A stretch of 64,000 nt of DNA, taken from Rhabditoides inermis (lineage: Eukaryota; Nematoda; Chromadorea; Rhabditida; Rhabditidae). Location of the stretch: the NCBI GenBank assembly GCA_963966185.1, contig CAWZYM010000006.1, positions 242,501-306,500 on the forward strand. Reading direction: 5' to 3'. Below, piece by piece: positions 31,699 to 42,931 of this stretch. The notes under the pieces were generated by a model that saw nothing but the letters and a program-made list of their open reading frames with translations, was not told the origin of the DNA and ran no database searches. Each line of letters starts with the position of its first letter. The first letter of the stretch is position 1. Position numbers and translations under genes: made by a program.

Positions 31699-34600
31699 AT
31701 GGCGCTTCCGTGGATCTTCCATGCAGGCGATGAGCCGCCAGACGATCAAGACGATCAGCAGCCGCCGCCCGAGACCGCGCCGCCGCCAACGTATGTGGCG
31801 CCACGTTGAAAACAAACAAAACAAGACGAACACTTGTAGTTCTCGGGCGCTGGATCCGCGCATCCAGCTACCGGCGTTCACGGTGCCGCCGCCCGGCATG
31901 GACCCCAGCCCCCAACCAGCGCCTATAGTTCAGCAGGTTAGCGGGTACAACTGCTCTCAACTCTCAAAGTTCTCTTTGTACAACTATTTACAAGATTTTT
32001 ATTTATGTAATCATTACTTGCAGGCGCCGGTGATGCAGCAGCAGCAGCAGTACATGCAGATGCCGGCGCAGTACGTTCAGCAGGGCATGCAGGCGAGTCG
32101 AAAATTGATTTTGATTTTTATAATGTATTTTATAATTTTTTCATATTGTAATCAATATTTTCAGATGCAGCCGGGCATGGTGATGCAGGGTGTGCCCATG
32201 CAGCAGATGCAGCACCCGCAGATGTTGAACATGCAGCAACCGCCGCCCGTCATGGTAGGGTTATTGATTTATATATATATAGTTCGTAATTTGCAGCAAA
32301 TGCACATGCCGCCGCCGATGGTTCAGCAGCAGCAGCAGCCGAGTGAGTTGGTGATTTATTAAAGCGCGGTCAGTCGGATCGAAAGGCATATCGGGAGTAG
32401 TTTGGAGGCAAAGTCGTAGTAGATTGAAAAGACTGACCGCTACTTTATGTTCGAAATTAGTTTTGTTTATTGTCATTTGGCTCGTTTCAGTGTACCAGCA
32501 GCCGCCGCCAATGTACCAGCAGGGCATGCTGGTTCAGCAGGGGATGGTTCAACAACCCATAATGCAGCCGATGCAGTTGCAACCACAAATGCAGGTTAGT
32601 GGTCCCTGTTTCAGTTTTTGTTTTGTTTCGCAAGGTGATGTGAAAGTTTGAATCTATTTTTTTTTCAGGCACAGCCAATGCAGCAGCAGATGTGGATGCA
32701 GCCGCCGCCGAGCGCTGTTCCGCAACAGGTGCAACCGCAGCAGACTCCGCCCACACAGACGCCGCCCACGCAGGCGCCCGGGCAGCCACAGCAGCCGGTA
32801 TGTTGTATCTTGTTTCTAAATATCTAAATATCGAGACACTTGGCATATTTGTAGATGATATCGTCGTCGCAGCTGCAGAACATTCTGCTGAGCCAGGGCG
32901 CGCCGGACACTGATCTGCGAAGGTTGGTGTCGTGTGTCGAGCTGGGTTATTGCCGATAAATTCTCGTTTTGTACGTGTTACAATCATGTTTGCGATTCCG
33001 AAATGCTCTTTGCAGCCAGCAGCCGCCTCCGCAGCCGTCTCCCGCGTCGTCGTCGTCGGGCCTGCCCACCACCGACGACATTCTGCTCAAGGCGCAGCTC
33101 GCGGCGCAGAAGCACATGATGCAGCAGCAGCATCAGCAACAGGCACAGATGCCTCCTCCCACTTCAGGTACGCAGGCTTGTTATGCACTTTTTTAATTGG
33201 ATAAAATTGAACGTTTCTTCGGAATCGCAAACATCGTGACACGCACAATGTTTCAATATTCTTTTTGTAGCAATGCAGCAGATATCGATGCCGCAATCGC
33301 AAGGACACGTGCCGCCGGCCACATGTGAGTTGCATGTTGCGATTATTGATTGATTTGATCGTACTTGTTTCAGCCGTCCCACAGCAGCAGGCGCTCTCTT
33401 TCTCTCTGGGCGCGCACACACAAGACCCTGCGCGTCCGCCAGTCGTCCAGTCCAATCCGGACGAGCGCATGAGCCGCGAGGACGAGGAGAGGTGGGTGGG
33501 CGGGGCCGAGAAGGGCGGGGTTTATGTGTGTGATGCGTTGATCGTGTTGTGATTTGCCACCTACATTGTACCGCGACTATGTTGTTGATTCGCGCTGGCT
33601 TTGTCGTGCACGGTCGTATGTTTTTCCTCAGAGATAAGCGTCGCGATCGGCGGCGTCGCTCGCGCAGTCGCAGCCGGGAGCGGAGGAGGAGGAGCCCATC
33701 GACGAGCAGAGGTTGACTGGGGGTTTTCGTAGAGGTTGAACTCATGGTGCACTTTCAGATCGCGACAGGAAGCGTCACCGCAGCCGCAGCCGCGACAGGG
33801 AGCGGCGTAGGAGGAGCAGGAGCGGCGACAGGGCGGCGGAGGTTGGGGGAGGAGGAGAAGGGGAGATGATGGTGGCTCGTGTAGAAGGAGGCGAGCGAGC
33901 AGGAGCAGCAGACGGCGGCGATGGCGCTGGCCAACCCGCCCGGCCCCAAGCTCTTCATCTCCAACCTGCCCATATCCGTCAAGGAGGAGACGGTAGTGCC
34001 GCGGCGGCGTTGTGCGATTAGACAAGTTGTTTCTATTGTGTTTCAGTTGTCGTCGATCTTCGCGTGCCAAGGCTTTGTCCCGAAGGCGGTGCGTGTTGTG
34101 CCGCGAAAGCATAAGAGTGAGTGCGGGGGGCACGAGTGTGGTAGACCCATACTCGAACACACGGTGTGTGTGTGGGTCTGTGTCTTTTCTGAAACGGCGG
34201 TTCCTAACGAATTTGTCATGTGATCGTTGTTGTTCTCGCGTTTTTTTTTTGATTTGCATATGATCCAATTGTCGTCGCCAATGGACGGTAAGTGCGGTGT
34301 CTCTCGTTGTCGGTGATTGAATGGGTAGTGAGATTTGCTGTATGCAGGCGCGCCCCACTCGATCGGCTTTGTGGATTTCCACGACACGCCTACTGCGATG
34401 CGCTGGATGGACGCCAACCAGGTTGAGAGACCGTGGCGAGATCGGTCCCGCCGACCCGTGTCCACCCGCCACGTTGTTGTTATTGTTGTCGTGTTGATTG
34501 TTTACTGTTTTCTATCTGGGTTGAGGAAGTGAAGGGGTGAGGTGACGTGTCGTGACGGGACCAGTTGCAGTACCACCTCACGCTGGAGAACGGGCTGCGC

Positions 34601-35528
34601 GTGTCGGTGGGATATGCTAAGCCGGACCGCCCGCCGCAGGAACAGCCACTCGTGGTGGATATGGAGTGGACTTGTGCCAAGGTGGGGGGGGGATCAGACA
34701 GATTTGAACAGAGCGAGAGAGGGCTGCAAATATAACGATTGAACTCATGTCACCATTGTCACATTACAATCCATTTTCACATTACAATGCACATATACGA
34801 ACAATGAATATGAAAAAAAAGTTTGTTCAGTGTACGGTGACGAATGGGGCGGAGGTGGGGCGGTGTCCGCAGTGCGGCTGCGACAAGGACGAGTCGACGA
34901 TACTCGAGGCCAAGGGCGCCGCCGCCGTCGGGTTCGACCCGTGCGACAGTGAGTGCGGGGGCGGGAATGACGCTTTGAATATCTCGACTACGGAACATTT
35001 TTCAGCACTTGTTCTCCGTGACCTGCCGTTCTCGGCGTCAGACCGCCTGGTGCACTCGACCCTCCAAAAGACGACCCACCTGCCCGCCATGCAGGTGTAC
35101 ATGGCCAAGAGCAAGTGAGTCTTGTTATTGATTACTTATCGATTGATTGATTGATTGAATGATTGGAAGCAGTTTTGTTACGTGTGCAGACGAGTTACTC
35201 GATTTGGTTTAATTATATTATTGATTACTTATCGATTGATTGCAGGCAGTTCTGTTACGTGCAGATGCGCACTGTGGAGGAGGCGGGACAGCTGCTCAAG
35301 CAGTGCACATCGGACCCGATGCGACTGGACGGCGCTGTTGGTGAGTTGCGGGGCTTCGTGGGTGGTCCCAATGACGTCATTCAGTGACGATGTCGTACTC
35401 TCGTCTACCGCTGTCGGTAGTGATTTCGGAGGAGCGCGCCAAGGAGGCTAAGGCAATGGCCAGCCGGATGCGAGACGAGCACATGAAGACCATGCAGATG
35501 ATGGTGAGTCTCTCTCTCACTCTCACTC

Positions 35529-35574
<46 letters not shown>

Positions 35575-37965
35575 TATTTCAGAACCCGAACGCTCCTCCG
35601 ATGGGCCGAGGCGTGGTGGGCCAGGTGGACACTCCGAGGGGCAAGATGAACAAATATGGTGAGTGGGCGGGGAGTGAGTGATGAGATGGGAACGCATCAC
35701 TCAGCCGTGCCTGTGCTGTCCACCTACACCCTGGAGCCGTCGTCCGGCTACCTGCTCGATCCGGTCACCCACTTCTACTACGACACTGCCACCAAGTACC
35801 ACTTTAACACCACCACACAGAAATGGTGAGTGGAGAGGGGATGGCTTGGTTGGTGTGTATTCAGAATATTTATCTCGAATCAAGTAGCACATGCAAATTA
35901 CGGTAAGGTGTTAAGTATAGCAATACAACGCTTACTACGAGTTCCAACAATACTCGTGTGTATTGATTTCACTTATTGGCTGGTTGCAGGTGCTACTGGG
36001 AGCCGACGTACCAGACGTACTTTGACGTGCAGTCGGAGGCGGAGAAGAGGGAGGAGTCTAGGGGGGCGGAGCCGATGGACGAGATGCGCAGCAAGGCGAG
36101 CAACGTCGCCAAGGACATGATGAAGTGGGCGCAGAAGCAGGAGAAGGAAAAGGAGAAGATGAAAGTGCAGGTGGGATCACACATTATTTTGTGCTTCACG
36201 ATTTCACTTGTGATTTGAGATGACATAGTAGTAATAGTGGAGTGAATTTATTGGGTTATTGATTGATTGAATCCATAATCATTTGCGTTGTAGTTGACGC
36301 TGAAGCCGAAGACGAGCGGCAGTGGTCTGGAGACAAAGAGCGCGTTCGGCGGGGGCCGCGCGTCCGCCGCCGTCGACCCCTCGCAGCTGGTGAACAAGGA
36401 GGTGACGATGAAGATGCTCGACAGGGCAAAGGTGGGTGCTGTTCACGACTATTTTCTCAGAGAAGGGAATGTTCCTGTTTCGGAAAGGCTCATATTCAGA
36501 AATTCTTGTTTTTAAGTAGATGAGGGAATAAAGACACGATCAATACAGTTACTGAGTGAGTGCTTGCAGAACCCCTTGGCTCACGTGGGCAGTGACGACG
36601 ACGACGAGGAGGGGGATGAGGAGAGGAGGGAGGCGGCGGCCGCGCACGCCGGCGATCCGAGGAGGCGGGGGCTGGGAGAGCTGCCTGGAAGCATATCCAG
36701 GCCCAGTGCCGTGTTCAACCGAGCACCTGTGAGTCGTGAGGCTATCAGTGATCAGCATGTATAGCTGTTGCAGGTTCCGGCCTGAGTGTGGGTGTTGGCT
36801 AGAATATCGGTGATAATGTTATCATAACTGATCATGTTGCAGGTGCCGACCCCTCAGTCGACTGAGCCGGTGATCGAGTCGGCGGCGGCGCAGCGCGAGC
36901 GCATGGAGCGAGAGCTGATCGACGAGAGGAACAAGTGAGTGATTGGGTGGCATGAGGCATGAAGGGGGGGGGGGCGTAGATTGTTTTGTTGTTTTGTTGA
37001 TATTGCATTTATCTTACTACTCATAGTGAGTAACAAGGATATAGCCGTACCAATTGTTCTCAGCCGAAACAAGACAGAGTCTTGAACGAGATAGTTACGT
37101 TTTCTGTATTTGTGCCTCGCACCTTGTAGCTTTATAGCGGTACTGTACCTTCCAGCTCACATCTAGTATGTGCATTATGTTTCCCCATTCAGGTCGTGTC
37201 TGTTGTGTCGCCGCGCGTTTCCCAACGTGGAGACGCTGCATAAGCACGTCGAGAAGAGCGACCTGCACAAGGTACTGGATACTGTACGTACTGTCGGAGG
37301 GATACTGTAACATTCTACGTTTCTCATCATTAACACGTTGTGTTGCAGAAGAACCTTGTGGAGAAGCACGCCGAGTGGAGCAAGGCGTACGTGGCGCAGC
37401 TGCTGGCGAGTGGCGGTGGTGGTGGCGGAGGAGGAGGAGGAGGAAGCTCCGCCCCTTTGAGTTCCGCCCCCTCGTACTCGTCGTCCCGTGGGCCGGTGTA
37501 CAGAGATAGAGCTAGGGAGAGGAGGAATCAGTATGGACTCGATGCGGATGGTGAGTGAGAAAGGAGGGGAAAGCGAGAAAGAGAATAACTCTGCTGACGT
37601 TGTCGTAATCCAAGAACCCTTCGTGTTCTCGCCTAAGAGGACCCCGGATTCAACCGGTTGAACAATGAGGAATTGACAAAGCAGAGAGAGTAGTTCACAA
37701 ATAAATAAATAAGAACTCAAATAACATTCAGGTCTGACGGACCACAGACAAAACAAAAATGACATGGTTGTTCAGGTCTGACGGACCACAGCAACAACTT
37801 TGGCGAGTCGAAGGAGACGGCGGCGGAGCGGGCGCGGGTGGCGAGCGAGCGGAACGCCAACCGGCCACTCGACGACAGCAACGTTGGCAGCAGGCTGCTC
37901 AAGCAGATGGGGTGGAGGGAGGGACAGGGCGCGGGAAAGAACGGGCAGGGTGGGTCTCTCTCTCT

Positions 37966-38003
<38 letters not shown>

Positions 38004-38162
38004 CCCTCCTTCTCTGCAGGCATCGTGGCGCCGGTGGAGGCGGAGCGCTACGTGCAGGGCGCGGGCATTGGTTCGTCGGGCGCGCGGGTGACGAGCGGAG
38101 TGAACGCGAGTCACAAGGAGCGAGTGCGGGCGGCCATGGCTGCCAGGTATAGGGATATGTGA
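31699..38162 (+). CDS. RBM5/RBM10: RBM5/RBM10-type splicing factor, 31 exons
   Basis: Exons: 31699-31790, 31840-31936, 32024-32092, 32165-32254, 32297-32342, 32491-32594, 32669-32797, 32855-32922, 33016-33167, 33271-33324, 33374-33491, 33632-33711, 33759-33841, 33885-33992, 34047-34116, 34348-34421, 34565-34681, 34831-34948, 35006-35114, 35246-35340, 35421-35503, 35583-35658, 35705-35825, 35990-36170, 36294-36431, 36570-36728, 36843-36934, 37193-37271, 37349-37550, 37776-37949, 38020-38162. It encodes 1106 aa, in frame throughout. Domains: a Gln/Pro/Met-rich N-terminus (~1-340); Arg/Ser segment (~345-395); RRM1 (KLFISNLP, IGFVDF; ~412-510); RanBP2 zinc finger (WTCAKC..CPQCG; ~514-540); RRM2 (LVLRDLPFSAS; ~557-625); OCRE (Tyr-rich, SGYLLDPVTHFYY; ~685-740); C2H2 (CLLC..H..H; ~908-935); G-patch (GSRLLKQMGWREGQGAGKNG; ~1025-1065). 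This order is diagnostic of RBM5/6/10, early-spliceosome regulators of exon choice. The long Q/P/M-rich head is unusual for the family. The ATG follows TTATCAG. Exon 3 ends at a GC donor (GCGAGT). Confidence 0.93.
32360..32447. mobile_element. MITE family M1, copy g (short)
   Basis: TTAAAGCGCGGTCAGTCGGAT and AAAAGACTGACCGCTACTTTA ends; 88 bp. It occupies most of the 148-bp intron 32343-32490 and ends 43 bp before the exon. Confidence 0.75.
35125..35262 (+). repeat. Duplicated intron end plus exon start in the RBM5 homologue
   Basis: TTGATTACTTATCGATTGAT followed by GCAG(GCA)GTT(T/C)TGTTACGTG occurs at 35129-35190 and at 35221-35261. The second copy is the real acceptor and exon start (35246). 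The first ends in TGTGCAG, a decoy. Confidence 0.8.
35504..35570. repeat. (CT)n tract from donor to acceptor
   Basis: CT/CACT repeats begin immediately at GTGAGTCTCTC and fill the 79-bp intron between exons ending 35503 and starting 35583. Confidence 0.9.
36745..36860 (+). repeat. Duplicated acceptor and exon start (RBM5 exon 27)
   Basis: TGTTGCAGGTTCCGGCCTGAGT at about 36767 mirrors TGTTGCAGGTGCCGACCCCTCAGT at about 36835, the real junction of the exon at 36843. GATCA-containing sequence precedes both. Confidence 0.6.
36987..37085 (+). repeat. Dispersed repeat R1, copy 2
   Basis: TTGATATTGCATTTATCTTA, then AAGGATATAGCCGTACCAAT, then TGTTCTCAGCCGAAACAAGA. Intronic in the RBM5 homologue. Confidence 0.8.
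37727..37795 (+). repeat. 44-bp offset duplication of acceptor and exon start (RBM5 exon 30)
   Basis: TTCAGGTCTGACGGACCACA occurs at 37728 and at 37772. The second is the functional junction (exon from 37776). Using the upstream copy would add 44 nt and bring an in-frame TGA after about 15 codons. Confidence 0.85.
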
Positions 38163-38292
38163 GAGGAGTCGCTGAGACACCCTGAGGTTGTTCCTCCCCT
38201 TTCCTCCAGGTCTAGGGACATGTGAGACGAGTTGTTCACTGAGACACTATGGTCACTTTCCCCATTCCTCTTGGTCTAGGGACGTGTGAGCC
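38143..38292 (+). repeat. Triplicated 3' coding end of the RBM5 homologue
   Basis: CCAGGTATAGGGATATGTGA (real stop at 38160-38162) recurs as CCAGGTCTAGGGACATGTGA at 38208-38227 and as a weaker TTGGTCTAGGGACGTGTGA at 38270-38288. GAGACACCC follows each copy at varying distance. Splicing from the GTATAG donor at 38147 to the CTCCAG at 38210 would end the protein RSRDM instead of RYRDM. Confidence 0.8.
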
Positions 38293-38495
38293 ACTGAGAC
38301 ACCCGAGGTCCCCCTCTTCCATGTCTTTATGGTTGAAAGTTGAATACTGCTGATTTCCCCCTTTCCCGCCTGTCCAACGTTCCCCGTCCCCCACTGCCGT
38401 AGTGCGATCCAGAGTGTTTTTTGTTCCGCTTGCGAGTAATGACGTTGTTGTTGTGTTTTGTCATGTTATGTTTGATGTTTGGTAGCGATTCTAAT

Positions 38496-38501
38496 AATAA
38501 A
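38496..38501 (+). terminator. Polyadenylation signal of the RBM5 homologue
   Basis: AATAAA, 334 bp after the stop codon. Confidence 0.6.
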
Positions 38502-39385
38502 TCCTTTTCGTGTTTGTGTGATCTGTAACTTACATTTGATTTGGCTAGTTCGCTCCACCCCCTCTGACCACTATCCCACTAGCGCATCGATTTGAATAGA
38601 GTGAGCGAGAAAGAGAGAAAGAGAGAGAGAGAGAGAGAGGGCGTGAATTGAGGTGTGTGTTATTGCTGCGTTGTCGGATTAGGCCGCGTCAGTGTGAATT
38701 GTGAATTTATTGAAGTTCCGCTCTCTCACTTCATGTGTGTTTCTGACCAACGATGACACATCTTGCAGCGAGTTGAAAGAGTAGAGTGTAAACTGGAGTG
38801 ATTATGCTATCCATCAGTTGTCTTGTCAGTCCCCGCAAGTTTTTTTTCCATTCGGCTGGTGTGGTTTCCGATGCTTTCGATGAGTTACATTTATTTCATT
38901 TTGCGCGCATTTCAATGGGCGGTTTGTTGCGCATTGTTTGATGTTCCTTGTGCCTCCCTCGGTTTGAGATGGCCTTTTGAAAGATGGCAGGGGTGAGTCA
39001 TAGGAACGCCTGAGACCGGAGACGCAACTCACTCAGTATTATTATTTCATAATACCGTAATAGCTTTGTTTACCAGTATTTTGTCGCGTCCTCGTCTCAG
39101 TTCGCGTGGTTGGCTATGCGCGAATCTCTCTCTCTCTCTCTCCCTCCCACGCGCCCTCTGGCTCACTGACCGGTTGGCCTCACTGTAATAAGCGGTCTCC
39201 CCTCTATAGAATAGGAGGAGAGAGAGAGAGACTGCGCCCCTAGTTTGCCGCCAGCCGCCTCCCGCATCAATTTACATATTCCCTCATTCTGTCTGTCATC
39301 GCTCCGTGTTTTTTGTTGTAATCATTGCTTTGCTGAATTTGAAGATGACGTTTTATGATATTGATAATTTCCGCCGTGATTTTTG

Positions 39386-39443
39386 TGTCTTCATTTCTGT
39401 AGTCAAATGTAGACCCTCATATATCCTCTTGAATCAAATTATA
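39386..39443 (+). repeat. Partial arm of fold-back F2
   Basis: GTCTTCATTTCTGTAGTCAA followed by a diverged end (AATCAAATTATAA) matches the right arm at 17738-17796. Confidence 0.65.
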
Positions 39444-39479
39444 ACTGATGGTGAGTCAATGAAATGATCTCTTTGACAG

Positions 39480-40708
39480 ATGCCGCACTCGTTCGCCTTC
39501 ACCACGAGCGACGTGCACTTCTGGAAGAAGGGCGCCGGCGTGGCGGTGAGTTGAGAGAGCGCGGGAGCGTGTGAGGATTTTTTTTTCGTTGGTATTGCGT
39601 TTATCTCACTAATCATAGAGAGTAACAAGGATATAGCCGTACCAATCGTTCTCACCCGAAAACAAGACAGAGCCTTGGATTATAACGACTGTAGGATGGT
39701 CGGGCTATTGACGATGTCATGATCAATCAATCAATCATTTATCCAGAATTGCTATATCCTGACTACACAACAAGTGCATACGGTACACCACAAAATCATG
39801 ATCGGCTGAGTCGAAGCTACGCTTGTCTCGTTCCTCACCTTTTTCGAATACTGTCTACGACACTTTTGTGAATCACTTGTTTCCCCTCATGAACAAGACA
39901 GCGTGGTTAAATGTGGATTGTTCATTTCACTGCTTCCCATTTTTCACTTGTTTACCGATATCTGTGTTATCAAGTTACGGTCAGTCTCTCCCAAACCCTC
40001 CCGAATGCCCTCGAAACACTCCCGAAACGCCTTTCGAATCGCCCCCAGAACACTCCCAAATTGACTTCGGAATGCTCCCGGAACACCTCCCAAACACTTC
40101 GGAATCGGAATGCTTTGCTATGCCTTCGAAACACTTTCGAAGAGACTGGCCGCGCTTTCAGAGTACGCGCGCGTCCACCTCTTCGGGACAATATGTGCAG
40201 GCCGATCAGCAGCAGCACGCACAGAGGCAGAACAGCGGGAGTGGAACAAGGTGGATTTGGCATCTTCTCTCTCTCTCTCTCTCTCTCTCTTTGTATCTAT
40301 TCTCCTTATAGTCCATGCACAATGTAACTAGAATACCCATTCAGAGCATCGAACGGAGCGGTCAGAGGAGCGGTGCCAGCGTTCTCTCCGCTCGCGCACT
40401 CGGAACTCCTCGGCGGACAGACGTCACACCTGCAGATGCGGGAGCGGCGGATGATGGTCCGCGAGGAGCGCACCTATACGGCCAATAGGAAACGGTGAGG
40501 GTCCGACCGTATTTGCATACCATCGTCTCTCGTATGTGCAAGATTGCCGTCTCACGATTCCGTAATTATTTCGTTACTCTCAGTGTGCGCAGTTGGAACG
40601 GTGTTGGGTCAACCCGTTTTTGCGCGCGCCGCACTTATTGTATGCTGCCCAGGCCCACGTAATCTCTGAACGCGAGTAAATTACACCGGTTCAAAGGGAG
40701 AGCGGCCC

Positions 40709-40747
<39 letters not shown>

Positions 40748-42575
40748 TAAGAAGGAGCCGCTTTGGATTCGATTCGAGATCGTCCGCTGCTGTCAATAGC
40801 GATCGCCACTCAACTCGGCTATTGCCGGATTGAATAGGGTCACTCTGTCAGAAGTGAGAGGGAGAAAGGAGGGAGGGTGACATAATAATGGAATGCGCAT
40901 CGCCATTCTTGGAAGAGGGAAACTAGCCCGTCTTTGGCGCGACATTTCAGGAAGTTTGTTCACATTCTATCTGTCTCCTGGTTTTTGGTGTGCGCAGAGT
41001 CGCGGATTCTTCAAAGGACCGTGGAAATTATGCACCGGGACAGATAAGGAAAAGGGGTGTGACGATGGGCCATTGGAAGCAGATGAAAGGCTTATAATAA
41101 TAGAAGACTGGTAAGAGAGAAAGATAAGACCTGGGAACGGCAGCTCGGCAACCTTACGAGTATTTCACTCTGTCGTGGGAAACGAGTGAGTGAGAGAGAC
41201 GGCTATCCGGATTGATCAGAACTCCTCACTCCATCATTCATCCCTCGCCTCTCTCGCTTTTGATCGCTATTCACCTACTCTCTCTCACCCTGCAATCTCG
41301 AGGCTACTGCAGAAACAGCAAAAACGCCTCAGAACAACTTGGGAGTGCCGGCACGCGCCTATGCCGTCACTTTATTGATCGGATTTATCGATTTATTGAT
41401 TTGCGATGGGTGCAAAGTGCACGCGCTGCGATTGCGCCGGCAAGGACCCCTACCAGGTCTATGATAGGTATGTCGTATTTGTATATATATATATATATTC
41501 TCTTTCGAAAAGTACACGAGTAAAGAGGAGTGGTTTGTTTTGATCTAATTCAACAAAATCACATGCATAAAATCTCTTCGCAGCTGACTAAAATTTCAAA
41601 ACAAACCTGCTCTTTCTGATCGATGAAAAATATAGTATGCACTATAATCGTGTCATACATTTTGTTGCAAGTTACTTGTTGGGATTAACAGTATCCTGAA
41701 TACCTGAACTCAACATGCTAACAAGAAAACAATTAGAGTTTTAAAACATCGTTCGAAAGAGCAGGTTTGTTTTGAAATTTTAGTCAGCTGCGAAGAGATT
41801 TTATGCATGTGATTTTGTTGAATTAGATCAAAACAAACCACTCCTCTTTACTCGTGTACTTTTCGAAAGAGAATGGATGTCCTTTTCTCAAATTTCGAAG
41901 AAATTGTTTTTCAGTTTGATGTGCCGAATTTTCAGGTTTATGTATACATATTCGAAACTTTAGAAAACGTATCCTGAATATGGAAACGCACTGCTTTGTC
42001 GAATCGCTCGTGCGCCTGCCAATGCCAGTCTCTCATTGACACGCGCTATTTCGCGTCTCTCTCTCTTACCCACTCACTCCGCTCCGCACACTCCCCTCCC
42101 CCCACAGTTTTCGCGCCAAAACTGGGGCGGTGGCCTGGACGGCGAGCCGACACGAGAGTGGGTGAACGAAGGGCGGGGCATGCGCTCAGCCAATCAGAGT
42201 GCGCACGCAAGAGAGCCGAGCGACCAATGAGCGCAAAGTGCAGTGGGCGGAGCTTACGTGATGCACACCGTCGTCGCCGCCGCCGCCGCCGCCGCCGTCG
42301 TAAACACGTTTAGTGGCAAAGCGGGAGAGAGCAAGAGAGGGCGGTTTTTGGATGCCGCAACCGATATTGGTTTCACGAATCATACTCATAGGTCTTACAA
42401 AGTGATATTCTAACAAATAACGCACACTAATTAAGTATATTGTATTAGAATAGAGAAATCGTGTGTGCCTTGGGAGTGGCGTGTTGCGCGCGTCACAGCT
42501 CAAAACAAACGGGCGCCGCTGCGCGCCGCCCCTAAGAGCGCAAAGTGCAGTGGGCGGAGCTTACGTGATGCACAC

Positions 42576-42614
<39 letters not shown>

Positions 42615-42847
42615 CGTAAACACGTTTAGTGGCAAAGCGGGAGAGAGCAAGAGAGGGCGGTTTTTGGATGCCGCAACCGATATTGGTTTCACGAATCATA
42701 CTCATAGGTCTTACAAAGTGATATTCTAACAAATAACGCACACTAATTAAGTATATTGTATTAGAATAGAGAAATCGTGTGTGCCTTGGGAGTGGCGTGT
42801 TGCGCGCGTCACAGCTCAAAACAAACGGGCGCCGCTGCGCGCCGCCC

Positions 42848-42931
<84 letters not shown>

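Larger units (their letters stand above)
38163..39479. other. Spacer between the RBM5 and spectraplakin genes
   Basis: It contains the 3' UTR with AATAAA (38496-38501), a GA microsatellite near 38610-38640, a CT tract near 39128 and a partial fold-back F2 arm at 39386-39443. No additional gene is supported. Confidence 0.5.
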
